Position numbers and translations under genes: made by a program. Source: Marinoscillum sp964351885 (GTDB lineage: Bacteria > Bacteroidota > Bacteroidia > Cytophagales > Cyclobacteriaceae). From it: DNA of 15,330 nt. This document shows positions 1 through 7,358 of this stretch, piece after piece (position 1 is the stretch's first letter; each line of letters starts with the position of its first letter). Below the pieces are notes generated by a model that was given only the letters and a program-made list of their open reading frames with translations, had not been told where the DNA came from and did not search any database. The DNA lies in assembly GCA_964351885.1 (NCBI GenBank), contig CAYGPP010000096.1, positions 1 to 15,330 on the forward strand, in the 5' to 3' direction.

Positions 1-7
1 CAAAGGT

Positions 8-418
8 TCAGTGCATGTATTTTTTACCGTTAGCGTAGATAGCCTGTATCAATTCTTGTAAGCGATAGTCCCAATCCTCAGCCAATAAAGCCAGTCCTGA
101 TACATTTTCTTCTCCATCAGAGATTTCTATATGAAGGTAGATATTGAAGTCATCACTTTCATCTTCGAGCTCAGCGTCCATAAGATCTTGCTGCAGATCG
201 TTCACCCACGCTTCTCCAAGTTCACCACTCCAGCTAAAATCATCATTATCGCTATATCCTTCTTCCTCCAATTCTTCAGCTGTTACTTCCTCTCTATTCA
301 AAAATTCAAGGTTGTACTTGATTTCTAATTTCTTGGGCTTAAAAACAAGTTCCAAAGTATATGCAAAAGCATGAGGAGGTGGAAGTTGTATGGTTTGATA
401 GGATATTTTTACTTTCAT
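8..418 (-). CDS. Small acidic cytoplasmic protein of unknown function, coupled to menE
   Basis: A 136-residue protein I do not recognise. It has no signal peptide, membrane segment or cysteine, so it is probably cytoplasmic. The middle is strongly acidic: residues about 44-92 are rich in Glu and Asp, including EELEEEGYSDNDD and ELEDESDD. The N-terminus looks like a beta strand followed by a proline run (QLPPPHAF), and the C-terminus looks helical and amphipathic. Its ATG (418-416) overlaps the menE stop codon in an ATGA, so it is probably translated by ribosomes finishing menE. That suggests co-expression with menaquinone synthesis, but no catalytic motif is visible and linkage alone does not give a function. 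The reading frame is complete, ending in TGA at 10-8. The coding call is firm because of the overlap and the length; the function is unknown. Confidence 0.75.
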   Translation of the reverse strand: MKVKISYQTIQLPPPHAFAYTLELVFKPKKLEIKYNLEFLNREEVTAEELEEEGYSDNDDFSWSGELGEAWVNDLQQDLMDAELEDESDDFNIYLHIEISDGEENVSGLALLAEDWDYRLQELIQAIYANGKKYMH

Positions 419-1461
419 AGTAATAATTTTTTCAAGGTCAAATTTCTGTTGATTTTCCCAGAGGAAGTATATTCGAAGGTATTTAGTTTGAATATTTCTT
501 TCGGTTGGTGATACTTCGGTAAAACGGAGAAATCAATTGTATCACGGCTCTCTTCATTGCTTTCTATAATCAAAACTACTTTCGTTCCTAATACTTCATC
601 AGGTAAACCAGCTACGAAAAATGGAGATTGAAGCTGTGCATCAAGAATATTCTCAATTGATTCAGGAGAAACCTTTATTCCTCCCGTATTGATTACGAAA
701 TCTGCTCTTCCGATCCACTTAAACCTCTTTTTATCAATGAGTTCCACAATATCATTGGTTTGGACCCATTTATTTTTCGTGACAGTCCCTTTTATCTTGA
801 GGCAACCACGATCATCTAGATCAATATGTACATCTCCAATTAGACTAAGGTAATCTTTACCTGAACCTATTTCTTTGAGCGCGATATTAGAGGCAGTTTC
901 AGACATGCCATAAGTTTGAATAAATCGCACGGAAGTGAATTGACCGAGTCTTGCGATCAGAGAATCATGCATTGGAGCTCCACCAATAAGTACAACCTTG
1001 AATTTGTTTAATAAATTAGGGTTAGAATTTAAGAGGTTCTGGATCTGTAATGGAACTAGAGAGACTAAATCTATCTTCTTAATGTCTTTTAGTGCGTCGG
1101 TGAGTCCTTGTGGTGACACAATGGTCAGGTCTAAATTTTTGCTAAGTGCTCTGACTATTACCATTTTTCCACCAATAAAATCAGGGCTAATACAGAGTAA
1201 TGCCGATTTTAGTTCATTCCCAGGATCTAAGGCCATCATGGTGGTCATTGCACTATAATCTAATTGGTCCCTGCTAAGATAAATTTCCTGAGTCTCACCC
1301 GTGCTTCCTGAAGTAGTCTGTGAGAAGATGGACTTATCACCGGACCAATCTTGAATAAATTTTAAGGCACGTGATTCATAAGAGGAAAGATAATTTTCCT
1401 TTATTTTTCCGTATTGAAGTTCAGTTAAACTGAACCTTTGATTTCTCAAACTAATTATCAT
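415..1461 (-). CDS. menE: o-Succinylbenzoate-CoA ligase (MenE), menaquinone synthesis
   Basis: An adenylate-forming enzyme that activates o-succinylbenzoate with ATP and CoA, in the cytoplasm. Counting from the chosen start it has 348 residues, with the phosphate-binding loop TTSGSTGE near 49-56, the aromatic/adenine motif YGMSE near 184-188, the hinge region GRADFVINTGG near 251-261 and the catalytic lysine in SGKINR near 336. The N-terminal domain is short compared with long acyl-CoA ligases, as is usual for MenE of Bacteroidota. An in-frame ATG at 1518 would add 19 residues and overlap the divergent sigma gene by 44 bases. I prefer the ATG at 1461, because a TATCTTTG promoter-like element lies between the two ATGs (1523-1516) and the extra residues do not look like family sequence. 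The specificity for succinylbenzoate is inferred from the family resemblance and from menD, menF and menI nearby. Confidence 0.9.
   Translation of the reverse strand: MIISLRNQRFSLTELQYGKIKENYLSSYESRALKFIQDWSGDKSIFSQTTSGSTGETQEIYLSRDQLDYSAMTTMMALDPGNELKSALLCISPDFIGGKMVIVRALSKNLDLTIVSPQGLTDALKDIKKIDLVSLVPLQIQNLLNSNPNLLNKFKVVLIGGAPMHDSLIARLGQFTSVRFIQTYGMSETASNIALKEIGSGKDYLSLIGDVHIDLDDRGCLKIKGTVTKNKWVQTNDIVELIDKKRFKWIGRADFVINTGGIKVSPESIENILDAQLQSPFFVAGLPDEVLGTKVVLIIESNEESRDTIDFSVLPKYHQPKEIFKLNTFEYTSSGKINRNLTLKKLLL
1419..1435. promoter_or_regulatory. 17-base inverted repeat upstream of the sigma gene (possible operator)
   Basis: GTTCAGTTAAACTGAAC is a perfect inverted repeat with 8-base arms around a single central base. 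It lies 39 bases before the sigma factor TTG start, where a promoter or operator for that gene would be, and also inside codons about 9-15 of menE. The position is suggestive of a dimeric regulator site. A repeat of this size can arise by chance in 15 kb, and the coding context constrains it, so the regulatory role is only inferred. Confidence 0.3.
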
Positions 1462-1474
1462 ATAAACGTAGCTT

Positions 1475-2017
1475 TTGCAATACTCGGACCAGTTACTCGT
1501 AGACAGATTGCGCAACAAAGATACTAGTGCATTCGAACACGTATTTAATGAATTCTATGGTTTATTGAAATCATACGCCATGCGTTTTATGGATGATCCT
1601 GAGGATGCTGAAGAAATCATTCAGGAAGTCTTTGTGAAGTTTTGGGAGAAATGTGAGACTTTGGCTCCTGATTCTTCGATCAAGAGTTATCTCTATAGAT
1701 CAGTTCACAATACTTGCCTCAATACAATTAAGCATGAAAAGGTGAAGGATTCTTATCGTCAATACATGGTACACTTTATGGAAGAGGCGGCCGAGAGTGA
1801 TTTGGCTCCTAAAGAAAATGAAAACATCCAAAAGAGGATTTTTGATGCAATTGATGACCTCCCGCCTAGATGCTCTGAAATTTTTAAATTAAGTCGATTT
1901 GAAGGTTTAAAATACCAAGAGATTGCAGATCACTTAGGTATTTCTATCAAAACTGTGGAGGTGCAAATGGGCAAGGCTTTAAAGACTCTTCGTGAAGTAC
2001 TTAAAGATTTAAAATAG
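1475..2017 (+). CDS. ECF RNA polymerase sigma factor, Bacteroidota FecR-linked type
   Basis: A 180-residue sigma-70 family factor of the extracytoplasmic-function group. The region 2 domain (about 20-87) contains DDPEDAEEIIQEVFVKFWEK, the core-polymerase-binding and -10 recognition helices. The region 4 domain (about 118-172) carries the helix-turn-helix in YQEIADHLGISIKTVEVQ, which reads the -35 element. The start is a TTG at 1475: a TAG stop in the same frame at 1469-1471 leaves no room for anything earlier, and starting later would cut into region 2. No clear ribosome-binding site precedes it. The gene is followed after 6 bases by the STN protein and then by a FecR anti-sigma protein, so it is probably held at the membrane by FecR and released by an outside signal. 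The regulon is unknown. Confidence 0.92.
   Translation: MQYSDQLLVDRLRNKDTSAFEHVFNEFYGLLKSYAMRFMDDPEDAEEIIQEVFVKFWEKCETLAPDSSIKSYLYRSVHNTCLNTIKHEKVKDSYRQYMVHFMEEAAESDLAPKENENIQKRIFDAIDDLPPRCSEIFKLSRFEGLKYQEIADHLGISIKTVEVQMGKALKTLREVLKDLK
1516..1523 (-). promoter_or_regulatory. Candidate -7 element (TATCTTTG) for menE
   Basis: On the minus strand this reads TATCTTTG, matching the Bacteroidota -7 consensus TAnnTTTG. It would start transcription about 45-50 bases before the menE ATG at 1461. It lies inside the 5' coding part of the divergent sigma gene, which it would have to if menE has its own promoter. I see no good TTG -33 element at the usual distance, so this is a tentative call. Confidence 0.3.
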
Positions 2018-2023
2018 TTTAAA

Positions 2024-3439
2024 ATGAAGCGCTTGATATTCTCTTTTTGCTTCGTGCTCAGTGGATTCATTTCTCTGTCTCAAGATATTGAGTCTCTTAT
2101 TTCTTTGGATATCAAAGACTTACCACTTGATATTGTGCTTGACAGGATTGCTGAAAGAAGTAATTTCAACTTTTCTTACAATGCGGAAATATTACCTTCG
2201 GGAAGTCTCTTCACATTAAAACGTGATTCAATCTCCGTCGATAAATTATTGGAAATTCTATTGATCGGAACGGGTCTGACTTATGCTCTGATTTCAGATC
2301 AAATAATCATCAGACAGTCCAAGAATGAATTATTAAGAGCTACCTCAAATACTGGTAAATTGTCCAAAGCCCAGGTTGCAGGGTGGGTAAGGACTTATAA
2401 AACCAAGGAGCCTTTAATCGGTGCTAATGTTTTTATTAATGGCACCACAATTGGTACCACAACCGATGATTATGGAAATTATCGATTACCGAGTTTGCAA
2501 GAAGGGAGCCATTTGTTAATATTTTCTTATCTAGGGTATGAAATAGTCTCCTATCCATTAAAAGTACTTGATGGTCAGGCTTTTCGCATAAATGGTTTGA
2601 TGAATGAAAAAATTACTCAGCTTCGGAACGTGGAAATTCAGTCTAAACCATTGGTGGAGGAATATCAACATTCAAAGTACTTGAGATTATTCTCACGAGA
2701 ATTTATCGGACGTTCTGCAAATGCTTCCCGTTGCTCTATTGAAAATCCAAATGCTCTTGATTTTGGTAAAGATGAAGAGGATATGCTTTTATGGGCGGAA
2801 TCCGATAGACCAATCATCGTGAATAATTTGGCCTTGGGATATCGAGTGAGTTTCGATTTAGAGTATTTTAGATTGGATAGCGGCGTGACTAAGTTTTATG
2901 CCAAAGCTCGATTTGAAAATCTTTCACCTGAAAATAAGCGAACAAGGAAACGATGGAAGCGCAATCGTCAAAAAACTTATGAAGGTTCGGCATTTCATTT
3001 TTTTAAGTCCCTAATGCTTGATAGGCTAGAGGTAGAAGGATTTGAATTGCTTTATTTGGCTGAGGATGGGAGGGATTCAATTGGGGTTAAATCACAGGAT
3101 ATAGTTACTAAGGATTCTCATGGAGTCTGGTGGTTTGATCCCAAAAAACCACTCGCAGTAACTTATACTAAAGAATTGGAAAGTTTACAATACTTGAAAA
3201 TAGCTCATGAACCAGAAGAAGATCCAATGTTCTTTTTTAGACGAAATCAATTGATGCATGAGGAAAAACCCAAATTTCAAAGGTCGGTTCTTGAGATCAT
3301 TGGTGCTGATAAGGTGTTGATTGATCTTACTGGAAAAATTTTGGAGCCTAAGAAATTAATTGTGCGAGGTTATTGGTCATGGGAACGTATGGCAGATTTG
3401 ATTCCATTGGATTACAATCCGAAGACAGATAATCTATAA
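2024..3439 (+). CDS. Secreted STN plus carboxypeptidase-regulatory-like domain protein, no receptor barrel
   Basis: A 471-residue exported protein. Residues 1-20 form a signal peptide ending SLSQ. Residues about 25-98 resemble the STN domain (secretin/TonB-receptor N-terminal signalling domain), including DLPLDIVLDRIAERSNFNFS. Residues about 117-190 are a carboxypeptidase-regulatory-like beta sandwich (VAGWVRTYKTKEPLIGANV ... GTTTDDYGNYRLPSL). The remaining 270 residues contain NRQKTYEGSAFHFFKSL and end in RGYWSWERMADLIPLDY, motifs I recall from stand-alone Bacteroidota proteins of this architecture. There is no TonB-receptor plug or 22-strand barrel, so it is not a SusC-type transporter. The STN domain is normally the part that talks to FecR across the periplasm, so this protein is probably the signal-input partner of the cassette. 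It lies between sigma and FecR, where FecR would more usually come second. The role is inferred. Confidence 0.85.
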   Translation: MKRLIFSFCFVLSGFISLSQDIESLISLDIKDLPLDIVLDRIAERSNFNFSYNAEILPSGSLFTLKRDSISVDKLLEILLIGTGLTYALISDQIIIRQSKNELLRATSNTGKLSKAQVAGWVRTYKTKEPLIGANVFINGTTIGTTTDDYGNYRLPSLQEGSHLLIFSYLGYEIVSYPLKVLDGQAFRINGLMNEKITQLRNVEIQSKPLVEEYQHSKYLRLFSREFIGRSANASRCSIENPNALDFGKDEEDMLLWAESDRPIIVNNLALGYRVSFDLEYFRLDSGVTKFYAKARFENLSPENKRTRKRWKRNRQKTYEGSAFHFFKSLMLDRLEVEGFELLYLAEDGRDSIGVKSQDIVTKDSHGVWWFDPKKPLAVTYTKELESLQYLKIAHEPEEDPMFFFRRNQLMHEEKPKFQRSVLEIIGADKVLIDLTGKILEPKKLIVRGYWSWERMADLIPLDYNPKTDNL

Positions 3440-3495
3440 TAATAAGTAAGGGGGAGTGTGTCGATGTTTGTTTATTTGTAGTAGTAAATAAGGTA

Positions 3496-4458
3496 ATGGA
3501 AGAATTGTTAAGTAAGTATTTTTCTAGGGACGCGTCGCTGGACGAAATTAAGTCTGTGGAAGATTGGAGATCAGCTTCGGAAGAGAATGCGAAGGTGTAT
3601 TTGGACTATAAGAAGCTTTGGTTAGTGGCTGGCTCTTTTGAGAAGCCAAATGAGGCGATGTTAGCAAGTATTCTTTATGACTCGTCAAATGGTGCTCCAT
3701 TTGAAGTAATTCCTCTTTGGAATCAAAAGATTTTTAGGATAGCCGCTGCTGTAGTGATTGCATTGGGGATAGTTTTCACTCTAATGAAGAATAGCAGTCA
3801 AAACCCATACGGTGAGATTGTAAGTGAAGTCACTCGATTTGAATTACCTGATGGATCTATTGCTACTCTTCAAAGAGGAGGAAGTATTTCTATTGGCGAC
3901 TTTGACCAGTCGAGGGATGTTACATTGATTGGTAAGGCATTTTTTGAAGTTGAGCGTAATCCTGATAAGCCCTTTATTGTTAATACTAAAAATGCTTTCG
4001 TTAAAGTATTGGGGACTTCTTTTTTGGTCAATGCGCCTCAGGAAGATAACTCCGTGGTGGTAATGGTCAATTCAGGGCAAGTGTCTTTCTCTCAGAATCC
4101 GGATCAATTTGGCAATAAGGCCTTGGAAATTAAAATTCTGAAAGGTGAAATGGGCATCATCAATCTCGGGGAGAAGGGAATCAAGAAGAAGAATTTAAAA
4201 GATGACAATTACTTGGCTTGGAAGACGAAACAAGTAAATTTTAGAAGTACCGATCTCAAAGAAGTTTCGAGTATCGTGGAGGATATGTACGGTGTTAAGT
4301 ACGAGTTTGAGTCAAATAGTACAATGAATTGTAAACTCACTGCCAAGTTTGATCAGAAGAGTGCTGACGAAATTACCGAGTTAATAGCTCAGACTTTTGG
4401 ACTTGGAGTTGAGAAAAATGACAAAGGCTACTTACTAAAAGGAGAAGGTTGTCGTTAA
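3496..4458 (+). CDS. FecR-family anti-sigma factor with DUF4974 domain
   Basis: A 320-residue single-pass inner-membrane protein. Residues 1-75 are the cytoplasmic sigma-binding part (SLDEIKSVEDWRSASEENAK and LDYKKLWLVAG are typical). Residues about 80-97 form the membrane segment (FRIAAAVVIALGIVFTLM). The periplasmic FecR domain spans about 105-215, with FELPDGSIATLQRGGSI, GKAFFEVERNPDKPFIV and VKVLGTSFLVNA. The C-terminal DUF4974 domain, about 247-316, probably contacts an STN domain. It would hold the upstream sigma factor inactive until signalled. It begins 56 bases after the STN gene, behind an AAGGT that could serve as a ribosome-binding site. Its TAA stop overlaps the menD stop head-on in the four bases TTAA (4455-4458), leaving no intergenic terminator. 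The family assignment is firm; the partner protein is inferred from position. Confidence 0.92.
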   Translation: MEELLSKYFSRDASLDEIKSVEDWRSASEENAKVYLDYKKLWLVAGSFEKPNEAMLASILYDSSNGAPFEVIPLWNQKIFRIAAAVVIALGIVFTLMKNSSQNPYGEIVSEVTRFELPDGSIATLQRGGSISIGDFDQSRDVTLIGKAFFEVERNPDKPFIVNTKNAFVKVLGTSFLVNAPQEDNSVVVMVNSGQVSFSQNPDQFGNKALEIKILKGEMGIINLGEKGIKKKNLKDDNYLAWKTKQVNFRSTDLKEVSSIVEDMYGVKYEFESNSTMNCKLTAKFDQKSADEITELIAQTFGLGVEKNDKGYLLKGEGCR

Positions 4459-6155
4459 CTCACTGACCGGGAAATTTGATCCTGCATCATTTCTTTTATT
4501 CTTGAGAACTCGCGACTATTGGTCTCAGGATCAGTAAAAATCTCCAATATCTGTGGTTTGTGAGATTCTTTAATTCGCTTCATTGAGTCGATAATCTCTG
4601 ACTCATTATTTGCTACTTGATAGTTGAACCCAAATTCCTTAGCCATGAACTCTGCTGAATGGTGATGGCGCGTTTCAAAATGTTGTGTCAGTTCTGCAAG
4701 ACTCGATGGTCCAGGAATAAGCCTGAAAATTCCACCGCCTAGGTTGTTGAAAACGATAATTTTCAGATTATCCAAAGGATAATTATGAAAGAATGCATTT
4801 CGATCATAGAAGAAACTCAAATCCCCTGTGAGTAGGTAAGTTATTTTATCAGAGACGAGCGCATTCCCAACGGCCGTACCATTGGTGCCATCAATTCCAC
4901 TTGTTCCTCGGTTGGAGAAGACCTCAACATCTTTCGAAACATCCCCAATCATATTGGCAAATCTCACAGGCATGCTATTGGCAAGATGCAGATCAATGCG
5001 ATCTGGTAGGTTTTGCATTACCTTAACGAATGCCACATATTCAGAAAAATCAAGGTTATCAATGAGCCTTTTCATGCCCTCAATGGCTTGAGATTCTAAG
5101 AATAGCCACTGCTTAATGTAGTCTTTGCTTTGCTCCACTTCAGTACTTGAATGGCTTTGTGAAACGAGACTTTTTAACCAAGATTTCGGATTGCAAAAGA
5201 TTTGCTCAGTAATTGATTGGAAAGTATCTGCGAGTGGAATGTTCTCTTCTATATGCCAATGTGCGGTTGATTTGTGAACTCTAAGAAACTGCTTCAAACT
5301 CTTAGAAATAACAGATTTCCCAATCGTAATGAGTAGTTCTGGCTGAAGTCTATCTTTCTGATCTTTGCTAAGATGGGCCAAGAAGTAATCATGATGGTTA
5401 ATGTGGGCATTCTTCACGTTACTAATCACATCCGCAATAATTACAGCTTTCCCTTTCAGCCGCTCCAATAGTTCATCGAACGAGGCATCCCATGCTTGCT
5501 GACCAACAATGACCAAAACCTTGTTGCACTTAGCTAATACCGACACGTGGTTATCAGTATTAGCGTCGATTGACCCAATGTTACTCTTGATGATGTGGAT
5601 ACTAGAAGAGAATTCGAGTGTTTGATCAGCGTCAGGATAAAATGGCTCTCGAAAAGGAATATTAATATGAACAGGACCAGATACCAAACCTTGGCTAAGA
5701 TTAATGGCTTCATTGAGCTTTCGGGAGTATTCCCACGAAGTGTCATCGTTTATTGGTATTGGCATCTGAAACTCTCCCAATACGAAATTTCTCAAAGCCC
5801 CAATTTGCTCAATTGTCTGACCATCTCTCTGTCCTTGCCACTCAGATGGGCGATCAGCAGAGATAACTATTAGTGGAACCCGTTGATAGAATGCCTCTGC
5901 AATAGCTGGGGCGTAGTTCAGTAGTGCTGTTCCTGAAGTGCAGCAAAGCACCACAGGCTTTTGAGTTTTTTGAGCTATGCCCAATGCTATGAACCCCGCA
6001 GAACGTTCGTCTACTATATTGAATATCCTTAAATCTTTATTTCTTGCGAAACTGACGGTCAGGGGAGCATTTCTAGATCCAGGGGATAATACAACGGTCT
6101 CAATGCCGTGCTCTGAAATGATCTTCGATGTGTCAAAGACTACTTGGTGGATCAT
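4455..6155 (-). CDS. menD: SEPHCHC synthase (MenD), menaquinone synthesis
   Basis: A thiamine-diphosphate enzyme that joins isochorismate with 2-oxoglutarate, releasing CO2 and giving SEPHCHC. At 566 residues it has the normal MenD length. The N-terminal domain shows LSPGSRNAPL (23-32), the catalytic glutamate in VDERSAGF (Glu50), the TSGTA loop and RDGQTIEQIGALRNF near 110-124. The C-terminal domain carries NRGTSGIDG (415-423) and the thiamine-diphosphate/Mg binding motif starting at GDLSFFYD (444) and continuing to the FNNLGGG stretch near 469-475. The start ATG (6155-6153) overlaps the menF TGA as ATGA, which suggests translational coupling. The next steps, menH and menC, are not in the window. 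Nothing is missing from the active site. Confidence 0.97.
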   Translation of the reverse strand: MIHQVVFDTSKIISEHGIETVVLSPGSRNAPLTVSFARNKDLRIFNIVDERSAGFIALGIAQKTQKPVVLCCTSGTALLNYAPAIAEAFYQRVPLIVISADRPSEWQGQRDGQTIEQIGALRNFVLGEFQMPIPINDDTSWEYSRKLNEAINLSQGLVSGPVHINIPFREPFYPDADQTLEFSSSIHIIKSNIGSIDANTDNHVSVLAKCNKVLVIVGQQAWDASFDELLERLKGKAVIIADVISNVKNAHINHHDYFLAHLSKDQKDRLQPELLITIGKSVISKSLKQFLRVHKSTAHWHIEENIPLADTFQSITEQIFCNPKSWLKSLVSQSHSSTEVEQSKDYIKQWLFLESQAIEGMKRLIDNLDFSEYVAFVKVMQNLPDRIDLHLANSMPVRFANMIGDVSKDVEVFSNRGTSGIDGTNGTAVGNALVSDKITYLLTGDLSFFYDRNAFFHNYPLDNLKIIVFNNLGGGIFRLIPGPSSLAELTQHFETRHHHSAEFMAKEFGFNYQVANNESEIIDSMKRIKESHKPQILEIFTDPETNSREFSRIKEMMQDQISRSVS

Positions 6156-7358
6156 TGAGTCAGCACATTAAGCATAGTATTCATTTTGTTCTCGGTTTCG
6201 ATCCATTCCTTGTGTGGATTGGAGTCTGCGGTTATTCCGGCACCAGCGTAGAGCCGTGCTCTATCGGAGAATATTTGCATNNNNNNNNNNCATACATCGG
6301 AGATTGACAAAGACATGCGTGGAACTATCAAATCCTACAGGCCCCAGAAATCCTGCATAAAGTCCTCTATCATACCCCTCTAATTGATGAATCAATCGAT
6401 CCGCAGATTCTTTGGGATAGCCACAGACGGCAGATGTAGGATGTAGAAGTTCGAGCATTTCATTACCAAGAGTGGAGTAGTTGGTAGTTTTTAGATCCAC
6501 TTTAAACTCTGTCTTCAGATGAAGTAAGTCACCAGCCCTCACCGTTTTAGGACCAATTTCATGAAATTCTCGAAGCCTGATTTTTTTGAAGCAATCAATG
6601 ATATAACGACTCACCATTGCTTGTTCTTCTATTTCTTTTTGGGTCCAAGCCACATCACCGAGCTCTTGATTTTCGGTTTTCAATTGAGTGCCGGCAAGTG
6701 CGTCTGTAGAGAATAATTGATTCTCAATTTCAATGAGTTTTTCTGGAGTGGCTCCAACCCAAAGACCATTTTCTTCAGTCTTAACTATATAGCAAAAGGC
6801 AGTCGGATACCTAACTATTAGTTTTAAAAATAGGTCGACAGAGTCAAATTGATCTTCAAATAGATGATCCTTAAATCGAGACAAAACAACTTTGCTAAGC
6901 TCTGAGTGATGAATTTCATCAATAGCCTGAGTCACCAATTCCTCAAATACAGTAGGTTTACAAGGACTCGATGATAGCTTTCTTATCGATTCGGAACCTT
7001 GGATCAAGTCTTCGCTAAAACGCTCAACTTTCTCAGCTGACAATTTTTGACTGATTTTTAATTCAGCTTGATCGTCATTTAACTCTACGATCAAATCACC
7101 TTTGATAATGGTTGGACTTATCGGATGATTTTGATCGTAACTATTAAGAATAAATGATTCCTGTAATGCTTCCAAAGATGAAAATTCTTGATTTTCATCT
7201 TTATCAAGACCTATCAAAATCAATATTTTATGCGTATTTGGAAGACGCCATACGGCTATAGGATAGGAAGTATTTAGACAAGCTCGCACTAAACTCAAAG
7301 CATCGCTTCGATGTTTGACTACCAGTATGTCATTTATAAGTTTTTCCGTTTCCTTCAT
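6152..7358 (-). CDS. menF: Isochorismate synthase (MenF), interrupted by an assembly gap of ten N
   Basis: Converts chorismate to isochorismate, the committed step of classical menaquinone synthesis. The catalytic base lysine is in SKVVLSR (Lys156) and the acid glutamate in GATPEKL (Glu206), exactly 50 residues apart as in E. coli MenF (190/240). ALAGTQ, KEIEEQAMVSRYIID, HPTSAVCGYP and GYDRGLYAGFLGPVG complete the fold. Ten N at 6281-6290 break the frame: a naive reading stops at 6261, but beyond the gap the minus strand continues MQIFSDRARLYAGAGITADS and ends MLNVLTQ-stop at 6154-6152. The flanks of the gap both carry the bases CAT. Removing the N and one CAT gives an intact 397-residue protein reading NLRCMQIFSD across the join. 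Both ends overlap neighbours as ATGA (menI stop/menF start; menF stop/menD start). The gene is probably whole in the organism. Confidence 0.94.
6281..6290. other. Assembly gap (ten N) inside menF
   Basis: Ten unknown bases sit in the codons just after NLRCM of menF. The left flank ends GCAT and the right flank begins CATACA. Joining them through a shared CAT restores an uninterrupted family-like sequence, so the run of N looks like a default-length scaffold join between two contig ends that actually overlap by three bases or abut. The true number of missing bases is probably zero. Confidence 0.85.

Noticed and set aside
1462..1518. Upstream ATG at 1518 as the menE start
   Set aside because: It would overlap the sigma factor gene by 44 bases and adds residues that do not resemble MenE. 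A promoter-like TATCTTTG lies downstream of it, so a transcript starting there would not include this ATG.
2024..3439. The STN protein as a degraded SusC/TonB-dependent transporter
   Set aside because: It has a clean signal peptide and an uninterrupted frame. Its C-terminal domain has its own motifs and a natural end, unlike a receptor cut short by mutation.
5595..5873. Open frame on the plus strand opposite menD
   Set aside because: It is antisense to a strongly conserved enzyme, has no recognisable domain and no start-site signal, so it is a shadow frame. The same holds for the other short frames inside larger genes.
6261..6280. menF ending at a TAG at 6261, implying a truncated or frameshifted gene
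   Set aside because: That frame exists only because the run of N has an arbitrary length. The correct frame after the gap encodes the conserved MenF C-terminus and stops at 6152-6154.
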